NCBI RefSeq assembly: GCF_900102625.1
Contig: NZ_FMZC01000012.1
Coordinates: 123,878 to 187,877 of the forward strand
From: Paracidovorax valerianellae
GTDB taxonomy: Bacteria; Pseudomonadota; Gammaproteobacteria; Burkholderiales; Burkholderiaceae_C
Direction of reading: 5' to 3'
DNA length: 64,000 nt
Positions 30,400 through 39,003 of this stretch are shown here, piece after piece. The notes beneath the pieces were generated by a model. That model saw only the letters and a program-made list of their open reading frames with translations. It did not search any database and was not told where the DNA came from. The translations under genes were made by a program, and so were the position numbers. How positions within the stretch are numbered: the first letter of the stretch is position 1; each line of letters begins with the position of its first letter.

Positions 30400-30414
30400 G
30401 CAATGCCCGTGCCA
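30400..30414 (-). promoter_or_regulatory. Sigma-54 (-24/-12) promoter of the aldehyde/alcohol dehydrogenase operon
   Basis: On the minus strand the sequence reads TGGCAC-GGGCA-TTGC, which matches the RpoN consensus TGGCAC-N5-TTGC exactly. The -12 TTGC is at 30403-30400 and the -24 TGGCAC at 30414-30409. It faces the aldehyde dehydrogenase gene, whose ATG is about 68 bases further on. Confidence 0.88.
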
Positions 30415-30433
30415 ACTGCCTCTGCGCTCAGTA

Positions 30434-30451
30434 ACTATCAAAATTGATAGC
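30434..30451. repeat. Short palindrome ACTATCAAAATTGATAGC
   Basis: A near-perfect CTATCAA/TTGATAG inverted repeat lies between the sigma-54 promoter and the activator sites. It is similar in core to the GCTAT...ATAGC palindromes at 31090, 41296 and 51455. It may be a fragment of that dispersed family or a DNA-bend point. Confidence 0.5.
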
Positions 30452-30527
30452 AATAAAACCAATGTGTAAAAGCGCTGGGGTCGATTTTTATGGTCATCGC
30501 TTTTTTTTGGCGGTGAACAGCCTCACA

Positions 30528-30574
30528 TGTTCCAGTGTTGACCGGCTGTTCCGTTGCGGAACAGTCCCGGAACA
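30528..30574. promoter_or_regulatory. Candidate AcoR enhancer: phased TGTTCC/GGAACA half-sites
   Basis: Four half-sites are visible: TGTTCC at 30528 and 30547, and GGAACA at 30558 and 30569. The middle pair makes a perfect CTGTTCC-GTTGC-GGAACAG palindrome. Half-sites at 30547, 30558 and 30569 are spaced 11 bases apart, about one helical turn. They lie 115-175 bases upstream of the -24/-12 promoter, the normal range for a sigma-54 activator. Confidence 0.7.
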
Positions 30575-30690
30575 GTGCGCTACCCAGGTCGTCCCCTTGG
30601 CTTGGCGCAACATGGCTCGCCCGCCGCACACAATGGCCTTTCCCTTCCCACCCTGAGCTTGCACGCGTGAAAAAACCGACTGCCATTCCC

Positions 30691-31071
30691 ATGAGCGCTT
30701 TCGCGCAGGAGCTTCCCGCCGTTTTCGCCCCGGGGGGCCCCGTGCAACTGCGCCGCATGTTCGGGGGCTGGGGCGTCCTCCACGAAGGTCTCATGCTGGC
30801 ACTGGTGTTTCACGACACGCTGTACCTCAAGGCGGACGCGCAGACGGAGCCGGCGTTCGAGCACCGGGGATTGCGGCCGTTCGTCTACGAGCGCAGCGGC
30901 CGGCCGGTGGCCCTGTCGTACCGGCAGGCCCCCGCAGAGATGTACGAAGGCCCTGCCGAGGCCATCGAATGGGCGGGCCGTGCGTGGGAGGCGGCCTTGC
31001 GGTCGGGCACCAAGCCGGCAGCGCCGCGAGGCCGGCAAAAGCGCCAGGACGTGGGCAAAACGAAGGCGTGA
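30691..31071 (+). CDS. TfoX/Sxy N-terminal domain protein
   Basis: A 126-residue protein carrying the TfoX_N core: RRMFGGWGVLHEGLMLALV, TLYLKADAQTEPAF, GLRPFVYERSGRPVALSY and the PAEMYEG loop. A basic, Lys/Arg-rich tail follows. In gammaproteobacteria TfoX/Sxy promotes natural competence. Stand-alone N-domain proteins like this are common in Burkholderiales, and their role is not established. The ATG at 30691 starts the conserved domain; a GTG at 30667 would add eight basic residues. It is divergent from the dehydrogenase operon. Confidence 0.85.
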   Translation: MSAFAQELPAVFAPGGPVQLRRMFGGWGVLHEGLMLALVFHDTLYLKADAQTEPAFEHRGLRPFVYERSGRPVALSYRQAPAEMYEGPAEAIEWAGRAWEAALRSGTKPAAPRGRQKRQDVGKTKA

Positions 31072-31087
31072 AGGTCAGTTCTGCCGG

Positions 31088-31140
31088 ATGCTATCGTTTT
31101 GATAGCTATGCAGGCAATCAATACGGCGGCAGGAGGTCTT
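31088..31140. repeat. Dispersed palindromic element, copy 1
   Basis: GCTATC (31090) and GATAGC (31101) form a palindrome. It is followed by TATGCAGGCAATCAATACGGCGGCAGG, and the CAATxAATACGGCGGC part recurs at 41321-41336 after another GCTAT...ATAGC palindrome. It sits in the spacer between the TfoX-like gene and yebC. Confidence 0.7.
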
Positions 31141-31328
31141 TTTTGCTCGGATCACGGCGCAGACGGGCAAGGCACGGGTGCCTGGGTGTATAACCGATGC
31201 CCTTCGGGTCGGGCGCCCGTGCCGCACCGCTGGGTGCGAGGATCATTGTTCCAAGCCGCCGCCCGGCCTGTCATCCAATCAACGAAGCCGGACGCCTTTC
31301 GAGCGCCGCAACACAAGGAATCGTCACG

Positions 31329-32042
31329 ATGGGCGCGCAGTGGAAAGCAAAGGGCAAGGCACAGGTCGCGGATGCCAAGGGCAAGCTGTTCGGCAAGCTG
31401 GTCAAGGAAATCATGGTCGCCGCGCGCGGCGGCGCCGACCCGGCGGGCAACGCACGGCTGCGCCTCGTGGTGGAACAGGCCCGCAAGGTGTCCATGCCCA
31501 AGGACACGCTGGAGCGCGCCATCAAGAAGGGCGCAGGCCTCTCCGGCGATGCCGTCAACTACGAACGCGTGATCTACGAAGGCTTCGCCCCGCACCAGGT
31601 CGCCGTCATGGTGGAGTGCCTGACCGACAACGTGAACCGCACCGCGCCCGAGATGCGCGTGCTTTTCCGCAAGGGCCAGCTGGGCACTTCCGGCTCGGTG
31701 GCCTGGGACTTCAACCACGTGGGCATCATCGAAGCCGAGCCAGCGTCTGCCGATGCCGACCCCGAAATGGCCGCCATCGAAGCCGGCGCGCAGGATTTCG
31801 AGCCCGGCGAGGAAGAGGGCAACACCACCTTCTGGACCGACCCCACCGATCTCGACCTGGTCTGCCGCGCGCTGCCGGCGCAAGGGTTCACGGTGCTGGC
31901 GGCCAAACTGGGCTATCGGCCCAAGAACCCGGTGAACCCGGCCAATCTCAGCGCCGAACAGCTGGAAGAGGTGGAATCGTTCCTGGCCGCCATCGATGGC
32001 AACGACGACGTGCAGAACGTCTTCGTGGCGCTGGCAGGCTGA
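31329..32042 (+). CDS. YebC/PmpR family protein
   Basis: A 237-residue protein of the YebC/TACO1 family. The N-terminus ([20 protein letters not shown]) and [13 protein letters not shown] are family hallmarks, as is [15 protein letters not shown]. The middle has [18 protein letters not shown] and [14 protein letters not shown]. Family members act as transcription regulators and, as shown for several YebC/TACO1 proteins, help ribosomes at proline-rich stretches. The ATG at 31329 gives the standard family start. A strong terminator follows 48 bases after the stop. Confidence 0.95.
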   Translation: MGAQWKAKGKAQVADAKGKLFGKLVKEIMVAARGGADPAGNARLRLVVEQARKVSMPKDTLERAIKKGAGLSGDAVNYERVIYEGFAPHQVAVMVECLTDNVNRTAPEMRVLFRKGQLGTSGSVAWDFNHVGIIEAEPASADADPEMAAIEAGAQDFEPGEEEGNTTFWTDPTDLDLVCRALPAQGFTVLAAKLGYRPKNPVNPANLSAEQLEEVESFLAAIDGNDDVQNVFVALAG

Positions 32043-32090
32043 ACGCCGGCGGGTCAGCTACCTTCTCTGGCGCTACTGGCGCCAATCAGC

Positions 32091-32127
32091 AAAAAGCCGC
32101 CCCGGCCAACGCCGGTGCGGCTTTTTT
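32091..32127. terminator. Bidirectional intrinsic terminator after yebC
   Basis: AAAAAGCCGC and CCGGC pair with GCCGG and GCGGCTTTTTT around a CAAC loop. It lies between yebC and the convergent small gene at 32141-32434 and can stop both. Confidence 0.9.
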
Positions 32128-32140
32128 GCGAGCGGTACCG

Positions 32141-32434
32141 TCAGAAGTCCAGGATGTTCGCCTGGACGATCGTCGGGATGTGCGACTGCACGAACGACTG
32201 GATCGCGCTGCAGGGCAAGAAGAACGGCCGCTGTGTGATGGTTACCGTACAAACCTGTCCGTTGACCGAGAACGTTCCTGCGACGGTTCCGATGGGCGTG
32301 CCCACTGAAAAGCTGCCACCGGCTGGACCACCGGAAATCGTTCCACCATTCTGGTGGATGAGCGATGCGATCTTGATAAACAGATCCTGTGCGCCACCCG
32401 TGAAGGGGACGTTAAATGGACTGCATGAAGCCAT
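32141..32434 (-). CDS. Small cysteine-containing protein, function unknown
   Basis: A 97-residue protein starting MASCSPFNVPFTGGAQDLF. GGGAG-type Shine-Dalgarno bases (GGGAG, six bases before the ATG) fix the start at 32434. It has three cysteines, a Gly-rich middle (GGTISGGPAGGSFSVG) and a hydrophobic end. No signal peptide or known domain is recognised. It lies 63 bases behind the 32498-32884 gene on the same strand and is probably cotranscribed. Both are divergent from the CadC-like regulator, which may control them. Confidence 0.65.
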   Translation of the reverse strand: MASCSPFNVPFTGGAQDLFIKIASLIHQNGGTISGGPAGGSFSVGTPIGTVAGTFSVNGQVCTVTITQRPFFLPCSAIQSFVQSHIPTIVQANILDF

Positions 32435-32497
32435 TGAGTTTCTCCCGATCAATGAATAGCCGAATTTTTAATGATCCGGCCTCTCCCTTTTTTAAAA

Positions 32498-32884
32498 TCA
32501 GCAGCGACCGACAACGGTTCCGCTGTAAATAGGATTGTCGTTGAGGTAAATCGTGACTTTCAGGCCTGTGGGAATGAAGGAGCCGCAAGTTTGGGCGCAG
32601 GCCTTCAATTGGCCTCCGAAGGGGATGCTGACTGGCGAGGTAATACAAAGGTTGCCATAGATTGGCACCGAGAAGCAGATCTGGTTGGTGGATGGGTTGT
32701 AGCTTGCGCCCACGCAGACCGAAAGCTTCAGCGCGTGCACGCCTTCCAGGTTGGGTGTGTTGCCAGCGTTGCTGCGCAGTACGGGCGCATGGTTGTTGCC
32801 TTCGGAGAAACCAACGGCAGCGAAATTCGGCACATGATCAGCGTTGTCTTGGGCATTGTTCTGGTTGCAATTACAGTCGGACAT
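32498..32884 (-). CDS. Small Cys/Asn-rich protein, function unknown
   Basis: A 128-residue protein beginning MSDCNCNQNNAQDNADHV, with nine cysteines overall, several in a C-terminal block (CAQTCGSF and the final GRC). The start at 32884 is supported by GAAGGA about seven bases upstream. The same frame is open further upstream to 33064, without a good ribosome site. I recognise no family. The Asn/Gln/Cys-rich start and beta-like body (KVTIYLNDNPIYSGTV) hint at a small extracytoplasmic or metal-binding protein, but no signal peptide is seen. It is the first gene of the pair. Confidence 0.65.
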   Translation of the reverse strand: MSDCNCNQNNAQDNADHVPNFAAVGFSEGNNHAPVLRSNAGNTPNLEGVHALKLSVCVGASYNPSTNQICFSVPIYGNLCITSPVSIPFGGQLKACAQTCGSFIPTGLKVTIYLNDNPIYSGTVVGRC

Positions 32885-33183
32885 GGTGTTTCCTTCAGGG
32901 GTCTTTTGGGCTGAATTAAATGCCGGCTGCAGCAAAATGATTGCTTCGCCGGTGGGGTTCTCATGCCAGCTCTGAATAATGTTTTCAAAGGTTTTTTTAA
33001 AGCCCTTGAATAATCCATTCAGCGCCCGATTCATGAGTGGGCAGATTTTGTTCGCCCCCCTCATGCTTTGCCCTTAACAAATCTTGGAAAATCCTGAAGC
33101 GTTCTGAAACATCTTGGTGTAGAGTCAGCCTCCAACCGGGGGAGGCCGGGTCGTTTCATGGAACAGGACCTTGTGCGGGCGCA
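32885..33183. other. Divergent intergenic region before the CadC-like regulator
   Basis: About 300 bases between the two small genes and the regulator. They should hold both promoters. The only open frame is an upstream extension of the minus-strand gene without a ribosome site. Part of it is AT-rich (32960-33030). I see no clear operator palindrome. Confidence 0.4.
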
Positions 33184-34737
33184 ATGACCACTGAATTCAC
33201 GTTTTCCCACTTCACTCTGAGAGTCCATGAACGCCAGTTGCTGGCCCATGGCAAGCCTGTTCTGCTGGGGGCACGCGCTTTCGATGTCCTGTGCGCCCTG
33301 GTGCACAAAGCCGGTGCTCTGGTAACCAAGTCGGAACTGTTCAACCTGGTCTGGCCCGGCATGGTGGTGGAAGAGAACAACCTGCAGGTGCACGTCTCCT
33401 CGCTGCGCAAGCTGCTGGGCTCCGAACTGATCATGACGATTCCCGGGCAGGGCTACCGGTTCGTCGCCCGCGTCGCACCGGTCGTGCCGGCAGCGGCCCT
33501 GGCAGTGGACAAGGCGATGCCCGAGCCGGTGCCCATCGTGGCCCCAAGCACCTCGCGTTCGGTGGCGGTGCTGCCTTTCGGCGTGGCTGGTGGGGTTGCC
33601 GAAGAGGGCTATCTGGCCGATGGCATGGCCGAGGACATCATCAACCGGCTTTCGCGCTCGCGCTGGCTGTATGTCATCGCCCGCAGCTCCTCGGTGAGCT
33701 ACCGGCATCCACTGCCGCCCAACGGCACCATCAGCCAGCAACTGGGGGTGCGCTACCTCGTGACGGGGCTGATCCGCTTCAACGGCAACCGGCTGCGCAT
33801 CACCGCGGAGCTGATCGATGGCCCGCGCAACGAAACCATCTGGGCGCAAAGCTTCGATCGCCCGGTGGACGATCTCTTTCAGGTACAGGACGAAATCTCG
33901 GCCGCCATCGTGAGTGCGATCGAGCCGGTCTACCTGCGGCGAGAAGAATGGGTCAGCAGCCAGACCACCCCGCGCGACCGGGAGCATTGGGAACTGTTGA
34001 TGCGCGCGCGCTGGCACTTCTGGCGGTCCACGCGCGATCACATGCAAAAGGCCGAGCACTTCGCGCAGAAGGCGCTCGACACCAAGCCCGACGATCCCCC
34101 CAGCCTGGCGCTCATGGCCTTCGTGCTGATGTCGCGGGTGTGGGCGGGCTGGTCCGATTCAGCGCGCATGGACATTGCCGAGGCCAACCGCCTTGCCCTG
34201 ATGGCGGTGAGCCACGACGACACCGATGCGTTCGCCCATTTCACGCTGGGCACGGTGCTCTCTTTCTCGCACAACTTTCCCCAGGCGATCTCCGAGCAGG
34301 AACATGCGCTGTCGATCTACCCGCAGTTCGCCGCCGCTGCGGGCGAGTTGGGGCGCCTGCTGGCGTTCTGCGGGCGCACGCAGGAGGCCGCGAGCTATGC
34401 GCTGCAGGCGTGCGAGGCCAGTCCGCTCGATCCGCACCTGAGCCTGTGGATTCGCACGCGCGCACTGGCCAGCTTCATCGAGCAGGACTACCAGGCCGCG
34501 CTCGGCTTTGCGCTGCAGGCGCTGTCCAAGCGGCCCGACTGGTTCTTCAACCATTACCTGCTGGCGGCCTGCCAGGTCGCCGCGGGCGTGCCCGAAGACG
34601 CGCAGCAAACCCTGCGGCAGGCGCAAAAGTTCGGTCCGTATTCATTGCAGGCGCTGAAGGCCGGGCACCCCTTCGTCGACGAAAACCATTTGAACCGCTA
34701 CACCGACTGCCTGCGCCAGGCCGGCTGGAGCGAGTGA
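33184..34737 (+). CDS. CadC-like winged-helix regulator with TolB-like and TPR regions
   Basis: A 517-residue protein. Residues 1 to about 100 are an OmpR/PhoB-type winged helix (RVHERQLLAHGKPVLLGARA, VTKSELFNLVWPG, GQGYRFVARV). There is no receiver domain. A TolB-like alpha/beta domain follows (about 118-260; SVAVLPFGVAGGVAEEGYLA, GVRYLVTGLIRFNG), then TPR-type helices to the end. No transmembrane helix is evident, unlike true CadC. Proteins of this build are usually regulators of nearby genes; the signal is unknown. Neighbours are the two small unknown genes (divergent) and the FAD enzyme 85 bases downstream. Confidence 0.85.
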   Translation: MTTEFTFSHFTLRVHERQLLAHGKPVLLGARAFDVLCALVHKAGALVTKSELFNLVWPGMVVEENNLQVHVSSLRKLLGSELIMTIPGQGYRFVARVAPVVPAAALAVDKAMPEPVPIVAPSTSRSVAVLPFGVAGGVAEEGYLADGMAEDIINRLSRSRWLYVIARSSSVSYRHPLPPNGTISQQLGVRYLVTGLIRFNGNRLRITAELIDGPRNETIWAQSFDRPVDDLFQVQDEISAAIVSAIEPVYLRREEWVSSQTTPRDREHWELLMRARWHFWRSTRDHMQKAEHFAQKALDTKPDDPPSLALMAFVLMSRVWAGWSDSARMDIAEANRLALMAVSHDDTDAFAHFTLGTVLSFSHNFPQAISEQEHALSIYPQFAAAAGELGRLLAFCGRTQEAASYALQACEASPLDPHLSLWIRTRALASFIEQDYQAALGFALQALSKRPDWFFNHYLLAACQVAAGVPEDAQQTLRQAQKFGPYSLQALKAGHPFVDENHLNRYTDCLRQAGWSE

Positions 34738-34822
34738 ACCGAACCGATTCGATCACCCATGGAGCGTGAAGACGTTCCGACAAGAAGCCATCGGCAATCC
34801 AAAGAGAAAAGAGGGAAGAGGT

Positions 34823-36964
34823 ATGTCTGACGCGAATCGTTCACCCCGGAAAATTGCCATTCTCGGGGGCGGCCTGGCCGCTCTCACGGCGGCCTACGAG
34901 CTGACCAGCCAGCCGGGCTGGCAAGAGAAATACGCCATCACCGTGTACCAGATGGGATGGCGTCTGGGCGGCAAGTGCGCCACCAAGCGGGGGCCCAACA
35001 ACCGCATCGAGGAGCACGGCATCCACGGCTTTCTGGGCAGCTACTACAACGCGCTGCCGCTCATGGCCGATTGCTACAAGGCGCTGGGCCGCCCCGCAGA
35101 CGCCAAGCTGGCCACGTTCGATCAGGCTTTCGTTCCCGAGAGTTTCGTGCTGATGTGGGAGTTCGAGAACGGTGGCTTCAAGCGCTGGCCCATGACGGTG
35201 CCGACCAACGCGCTCACGCCGGACGATTCCTCGTCGCTGCAGACCATTCGCCAGTGGATCGGCGGGCTGATCGAGACCACGCAGGGCCTGATCGATCCCG
35301 AAGCCACGCCCGGCCTGAGCGAAATCCACAAGCTGGAGCTGCGGGCCGGCCAGGCCATCCTGGAGCGCCTGCAGACCGCGATTCTCGACGAGGGCACGAT
35401 GTTGGGCGCCAGCCATCCGGTGCTCGACGAGGTGTGGGGCTGGCTGCAGTCCCACCTCAAAACGCTGATCGAGGAGAACGACGATCTGCGGCGCCTGTAT
35501 ATCCTGCTCGAATACCTGCTGGCCATCGTGCGCGGCGTGCTGGCCGACCACATCATCGAACGCGGCTTCGATGTGATCGACAACGAGAACTTCAGCGACT
35601 GGCTCGCGCGCCACGGCGCTTCGGTGATGACGGTGTCGTCGCCGCTGGCGCTCAATACGGTGAATCTTTCATACCAGTATCCGCAGGGCGACACGGCCCG
35701 CACCGCCAGCATGGCGGCCGGCGCCTACCTGCACTGGTCGCTGCGCAGCTATGCCTACATGGGCGCGTTCGCTTGGCTCTTCGCAGCGGGCACGGGCGAG
35801 ACGGTGATCGCGCCGCTGTACCTGGTGCTGCGCCAGCGTGGCGTGCAGTTCGAGTTCTTCCACAAGGTCGAGAACCTGGCGCTGTCGGCCGACGGCCAGT
35901 CGGTGGCGGCGGTGCAGATGGGCGTGCAGGCCACGCTGGTGAAGCCGGACGCGCCCTACGAGCCGCTGGTGCCGGTCGAGGGCCTGCCGTCGTGGCCGTC
36001 CGGCCCCGGCTACGACCAACTGGTGCAGGGCGACGCGCTGCGCGAGCAGAACATCGATCTGGAGTCGTACTGGACACCCTGGAAGAACGTGGGCGAGAAG
36101 ACCCTCAAGGCCGGCGAAGACTTCGACCAGGTGGTGCTGGCCATCGCCGTGGGCGCCGTGCCCTACCTGTGCAAGGAACTGCTGGCCGCACGCCCCGCAT
36201 GGCGCAACATGGTCGAGAAGGTGCCCACCGTGCAGACGCAGACCATGCAGGTCTGGCTGAACCGCACCACCACCGACCTGGGCTGGGACATTCCCATGAA
36301 GAACCCCACCGACACGGTGATCGGTGCCACCTACATGAATCCGCTGGACGGGCAGGTGGACTTCAGCCACCTGCTGCAGTGGGAGTCCTGGCCCGCCGCC
36401 CAGATGCCGAAATCGCTCTGGTACTTCTCGGGCGCCATGGCCGACTACGAGCCGCCCCCGCCGCTGACAGACACCGACTATCCCGCGCGGGCCCATGCCC
36501 GGGTCAAGGCGCAGTGCATCCAGTACCTGCAGGTGTGCATGGGGCCGCTGCTGCCCAAGTCCACCACCAACGTGGTCTCGCCCCCCGGCGACCCGACCGG
36601 CATGGATTTCAGCCTGCTGCAAGACCATGACCCGGCCAACGCGGGCCTGGGCGTACAACGGTTCGACCAGCAATTCTGGCGCGCCAACATCGATCCGTCC
36701 GAACGCTACGTGATCAGCCCGCCCGGCAGCACGGCGGCCCGGCTCAAAGCGTGGGAATCCGGCTTCACCAACCTGGTGTTGGCGGGCGACTGGATCTACA
36801 CCGGCCTGAACGTGGGCAGCGCAGAGGGCGCGACCATGGGCGGACGGCTTGCCGCGCATGCGATCAGCGGCCTGCCTGCGCTGACGGACATCGTCGGGTA
36901 TCCAGCAGCCGATGTGCCACCCGGCACCTCGACGACCTTGCCCGCGCCAGCCGCTGCTGCTTGA
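34823..36964 (+). CDS. FAD-dependent oxidoreductase of the amine oxidase/phytoene desaturase class
   Basis: A 713-residue flavoprotein. The dinucleotide-binding motif is AILGGGLAALTAAYELT, followed by GWRLGGKCATKRG and the flavin-contact motif EEHGIHGFLGSYYN. The C-terminal FAD segment shows LVLAGDWIYTGLNVGSAEGA and GRLAAHAI. The fold is that of phytoene desaturase, hydroxysqualene dehydroxylase and flavin amine oxidases, but the protein is longer than those, with a large middle. The substrate is unknown. The start is fixed by a GAGGGAAGAGG ribosome site. It sits directly behind the CadC-like regulator, which may control it. Confidence 0.8.
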   Translation: MSDANRSPRKIAILGGGLAALTAAYELTSQPGWQEKYAITVYQMGWRLGGKCATKRGPNNRIEEHGIHGFLGSYYNALPLMADCYKALGRPADAKLATFDQAFVPESFVLMWEFENGGFKRWPMTVPTNALTPDDSSSLQTIRQWIGGLIETTQGLIDPEATPGLSEIHKLELRAGQAILERLQTAILDEGTMLGASHPVLDEVWGWLQSHLKTLIEENDDLRRLYILLEYLLAIVRGVLADHIIERGFDVIDNENFSDWLARHGASVMTVSSPLALNTVNLSYQYPQGDTARTASMAAGAYLHWSLRSYAYMGAFAWLFAAGTGETVIAPLYLVLRQRGVQFEFFHKVENLALSADGQSVAAVQMGVQATLVKPDAPYEPLVPVEGLPSWPSGPGYDQLVQGDALREQNIDLESYWTPWKNVGEKTLKAGEDFDQVVLAIAVGAVPYLCKELLAARPAWRNMVEKVPTVQTQTMQVWLNRTTTDLGWDIPMKNPTDTVIGATYMNPLDGQVDFSHLLQWESWPAAQMPKSLWYFSGAMADYEPPPPLTDTDYPARAHARVKAQCIQYLQVCMGPLLPKSTTNVVSPPGDPTGMDFSLLQDHDPANAGLGVQRFDQQFWRANIDPSERYVISPPGSTAARLKAWESGFTNLVLAGDWIYTGLNVGSAEGATMGGRLAAHAISGLPALTDIVGYPAADVPPGTSTTLPAPAAAA

Positions 36965-36982
36965 CGAGCTGAAGGCCTGAAC

Positions 36983-37015
36983 ACGGGCGGGCCGCCGGCA
37001 ACCGGCGCCCGCCCG
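36983..37015 (+). terminator. Strong GC hairpin after the FAD enzyme gene
   Basis: ACGGGCGGGC and GCCGG pair with CCGGC and GCCCGCCCGT around a short CAA-type loop. There is no T run after it, so it may be a transcript-end stabiliser or a weak terminator. Confidence 0.5.
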
Positions 37016-37069
37016 TATATCACGGTCAGATCCCGCTCAGACCCCGGTCAGACCGCGCTTAGATTCAGC

Positions 37070-38344
37070 TCAGCCGCGCAGGAAGTCCGCGTGGCCCGGC
37101 CTGCCGGGCAGCGCCAGCGCCGCCACGGGGGCAGGGCTGCTCGCCACCTTCTTGCCGCGCCGCCACACGGCCAGCCGTGCGGCGCGCAGTCGAATGGCCT
37201 CGGCCGGGTTGCGCGCGTGCAGCAGCACGAAATCGGCATGGCAACCGGCCTCGAGGCCGTAGCCTTCCAGCCCCAGCAGCTTCGCCGGGTTGGTGGTGAC
37301 GGCCTCGAAGCACTGGCGCATGGCGGTCTGGCTGGTCATCTGCCCCACGTGAAGGCCCATGTGCGCAGCCTCCAGCATGTCGCCGCTGCCGCCGCCGTAC
37401 CACGGGTCCATCACGCAGTCGTGGCCGAACGCCACGGTCAGCCCGGCCGTCATCAGCTCGGGCACGCGCGTCATGCCACGGCGCTTGGGGTAGGTGTCGT
37501 GCCGGCCCTGCAGCGTGATGTTGATGAGCGGATTGGCCACCACGCCCAGCTGCGCCTCGGCCATCAGGGGAATGAGCTTGCTCACGTAGTAGTTGTCCAT
37601 GCTGTGCATGGAGGTGAGGTGCGACCCGGTCACCCGGCCGTGCAAGCCCAGGCGCTGCGTCTCGAAGGCCAGCGTTTCGACATGGCGCGAGAGCGGATCG
37701 TCGGATTCGTCGCAGTGCATGTCCACGCGCTTGCCCAGATTGGCGGCCAGCTCGCACAAAATGCGCACGCTTTCCGCGCCCTGCGCCATGGTGCGCTCGA
37801 AATGCGGAATGCCGCCCACCACATCCACGCCCATGTCCAGGGCCCGTTTCAGGTTATCGAGGCCGCCTGCGGCGCGCAGCACACCGTCCTGCGGGAAGGC
37901 GACGAGCTGCAGGTCGAGGTAGGGCGCCACGCGGCGCTTCACGTCGATGAGCGCCTGCACCGGCAGCAGCCGCGCATCGCTGGTGTCCACGTGCGAGCGG
38001 ATCGCCAGCAGGCCGCGCCCCACGGCCCAGTCGCAGTACTGCATTGCGCGTTCGACGATGGCCTCGTGCGTGAGATCCGGCTTGAGTTCGCCCCACAGCG
38101 CGATGCCCTCCAGCAGCGTGCCGCTCTCGTTCACGCGCGGCTGGCCGTAGCTCAGCGTCGAATCCATGTGGAAGTGCGCGTCGACGAACGGCGGGCTGAG
38201 CAGCAGTCCGCCGGCATCGACGGTGTCATGCGCGGGGGCTTGCAGCCCTTCGGTCACTTCGGCAATGCGCCCGTCCTGCACGGCCACGGAGATGTTGGTG
38301 CGGCCGTCGGGCAGGGTGGCGTTGTGGATGAGCAGGTCGAGCAT
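37070..38344 (-). CDS. Amidohydrolase, cytosine deaminase (CodA) type
   Basis: A 424-residue metal-dependent hydrolase. Motifs typical of cytosine deaminase/CodA-like amidohydrolases occur in order: PPFVDAHFHMDSTLSYG (HxH), AIRSHVDTSD, VDMHCDESDD, GRVTGSHLTSMHSMDNYY and TVAFGHDCVMDPWYGGGSGD. It should deaminate cytosine or a related pyrimidine or ring compound. The substrate is not fixed by the sequence. The ATG at 38344 (MLDLLIHNATLPDG) is standard for the family. A BMP-type nucleoside/nucleobase importer lies a few kilobases downstream on the same strand, which supports a salvage role. Confidence 0.88.
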   Translation of the reverse strand: MLDLLIHNATLPDGRTNISVAVQDGRIAEVTEGLQAPAHDTVDAGGLLLSPPFVDAHFHMDSTLSYGQPRVNESGTLLEGIALWGELKPDLTHEAIVERAMQYCDWAVGRGLLAIRSHVDTSDARLLPVQALIDVKRRVAPYLDLQLVAFPQDGVLRAAGGLDNLKRALDMGVDVVGGIPHFERTMAQGAESVRILCELAANLGKRVDMHCDESDDPLSRHVETLAFETQRLGLHGRVTGSHLTSMHSMDNYYVSKLIPLMAEAQLGVVANPLINITLQGRHDTYPKRRGMTRVPELMTAGLTVAFGHDCVMDPWYGGGSGDMLEAAHMGLHVGQMTSQTAMRQCFEAVTTNPAKLLGLEGYGLEAGCHADFVLLHARNPAEAIRLRAARLAVWRRGKKVASSPAPVAALALPGRPGHADFLRG

Positions 38345-38576
38345 GGGGTGGGGCGCGCGAGCAGGGCGCGGCGGTTTTGTGGGTTGGAGGATGCGCGGCC
38401 GGGCATGCAAAAGGCTTGCCTGCGGGCGCTGCCCCGCCAGTGTAGGCCGCAAGGGAAACGTCCCCCTCGCAGGCCGATGGCCAGGCAGTCCCTGTCGGAT
38501 TTCTTCCAGACCGTCAGCATCAGGCCGCCTATGCTGCGGCAGGTTCGATCCATCCCATTTTGTTGAAGGAGACCGC

Positions 38577-38966
38577 ATGCAGTTCGGCTACACCATTCTC
38601 TACGTCGAAGACGTGCCCGCCACCGTCGCTTTCTACGAGGCCGCGTTCGGCCTCTCACGCCGCTTCGTGCACGAAGAAGGCGATTTCGGCGAAATGGACA
38701 CCGGCGCCACCGCGCTGGCGTTCTCGTCGTTGAAGCTGATGGGCCAGCTCGGCAAGAACCCGCAGCGCGCGGTGGCGGGCGCTCCACAGTGCGAGATCGC
38801 GTTCACCACGGCCGACGTCGCCGCTGCCGTGGACCGCGCCGTGCAGGCCGGCGCCATGCTCGTACAGCCGCCCGAGACCATGCCCTGGGGCCAGACGGTG
38901 GCCTATGTGCACGACTGCAACGGCTTTCTGGTGGAGCTTTGCACGCCGATGGCCGCGGGCGGTTGA
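38577..38966 (+). CDS. VOC (glyoxalase/bleomycin resistance) family protein
   Basis: A 129-residue single-domain VOC protein: YTILYVEDVPATVAFYEAAF at the start and TVAYVHDCNGFLVELCTPM at the end, the paired beta-alpha-beta units of the superfamily. Metal-ligand candidates include H in YVHD and E in VELCTP. Members bind or modify small electrophiles or antibiotics; the ligand is unknown. GAAGGAG lies six bases before the ATG. It is divergent from the deaminase gene. Confidence 0.9.
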   Translation: MQFGYTILYVEDVPATVAFYEAAFGLSRRFVHEEGDFGEMDTGATALAFSSLKLMGQLGKNPQRAVAGAPQCEIAFTTADVAAAVDRAVQAGAMLVQPPETMPWGQTVAYVHDCNGFLVELCTPMAAGG

Positions 38967-39003
38967 TGAGTGAAGCGGTGGCTTGGTCGAAGGCCCCGCG
39001 CCA

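Noticed and set aside
33034..33064. Upstream starts that would lengthen the Cys-rich protein at 32498-32884 by 50-60 residues.
   Set aside because: No ribosome site lies before them, whereas GAAGGA is well placed before the ATG at 32884.
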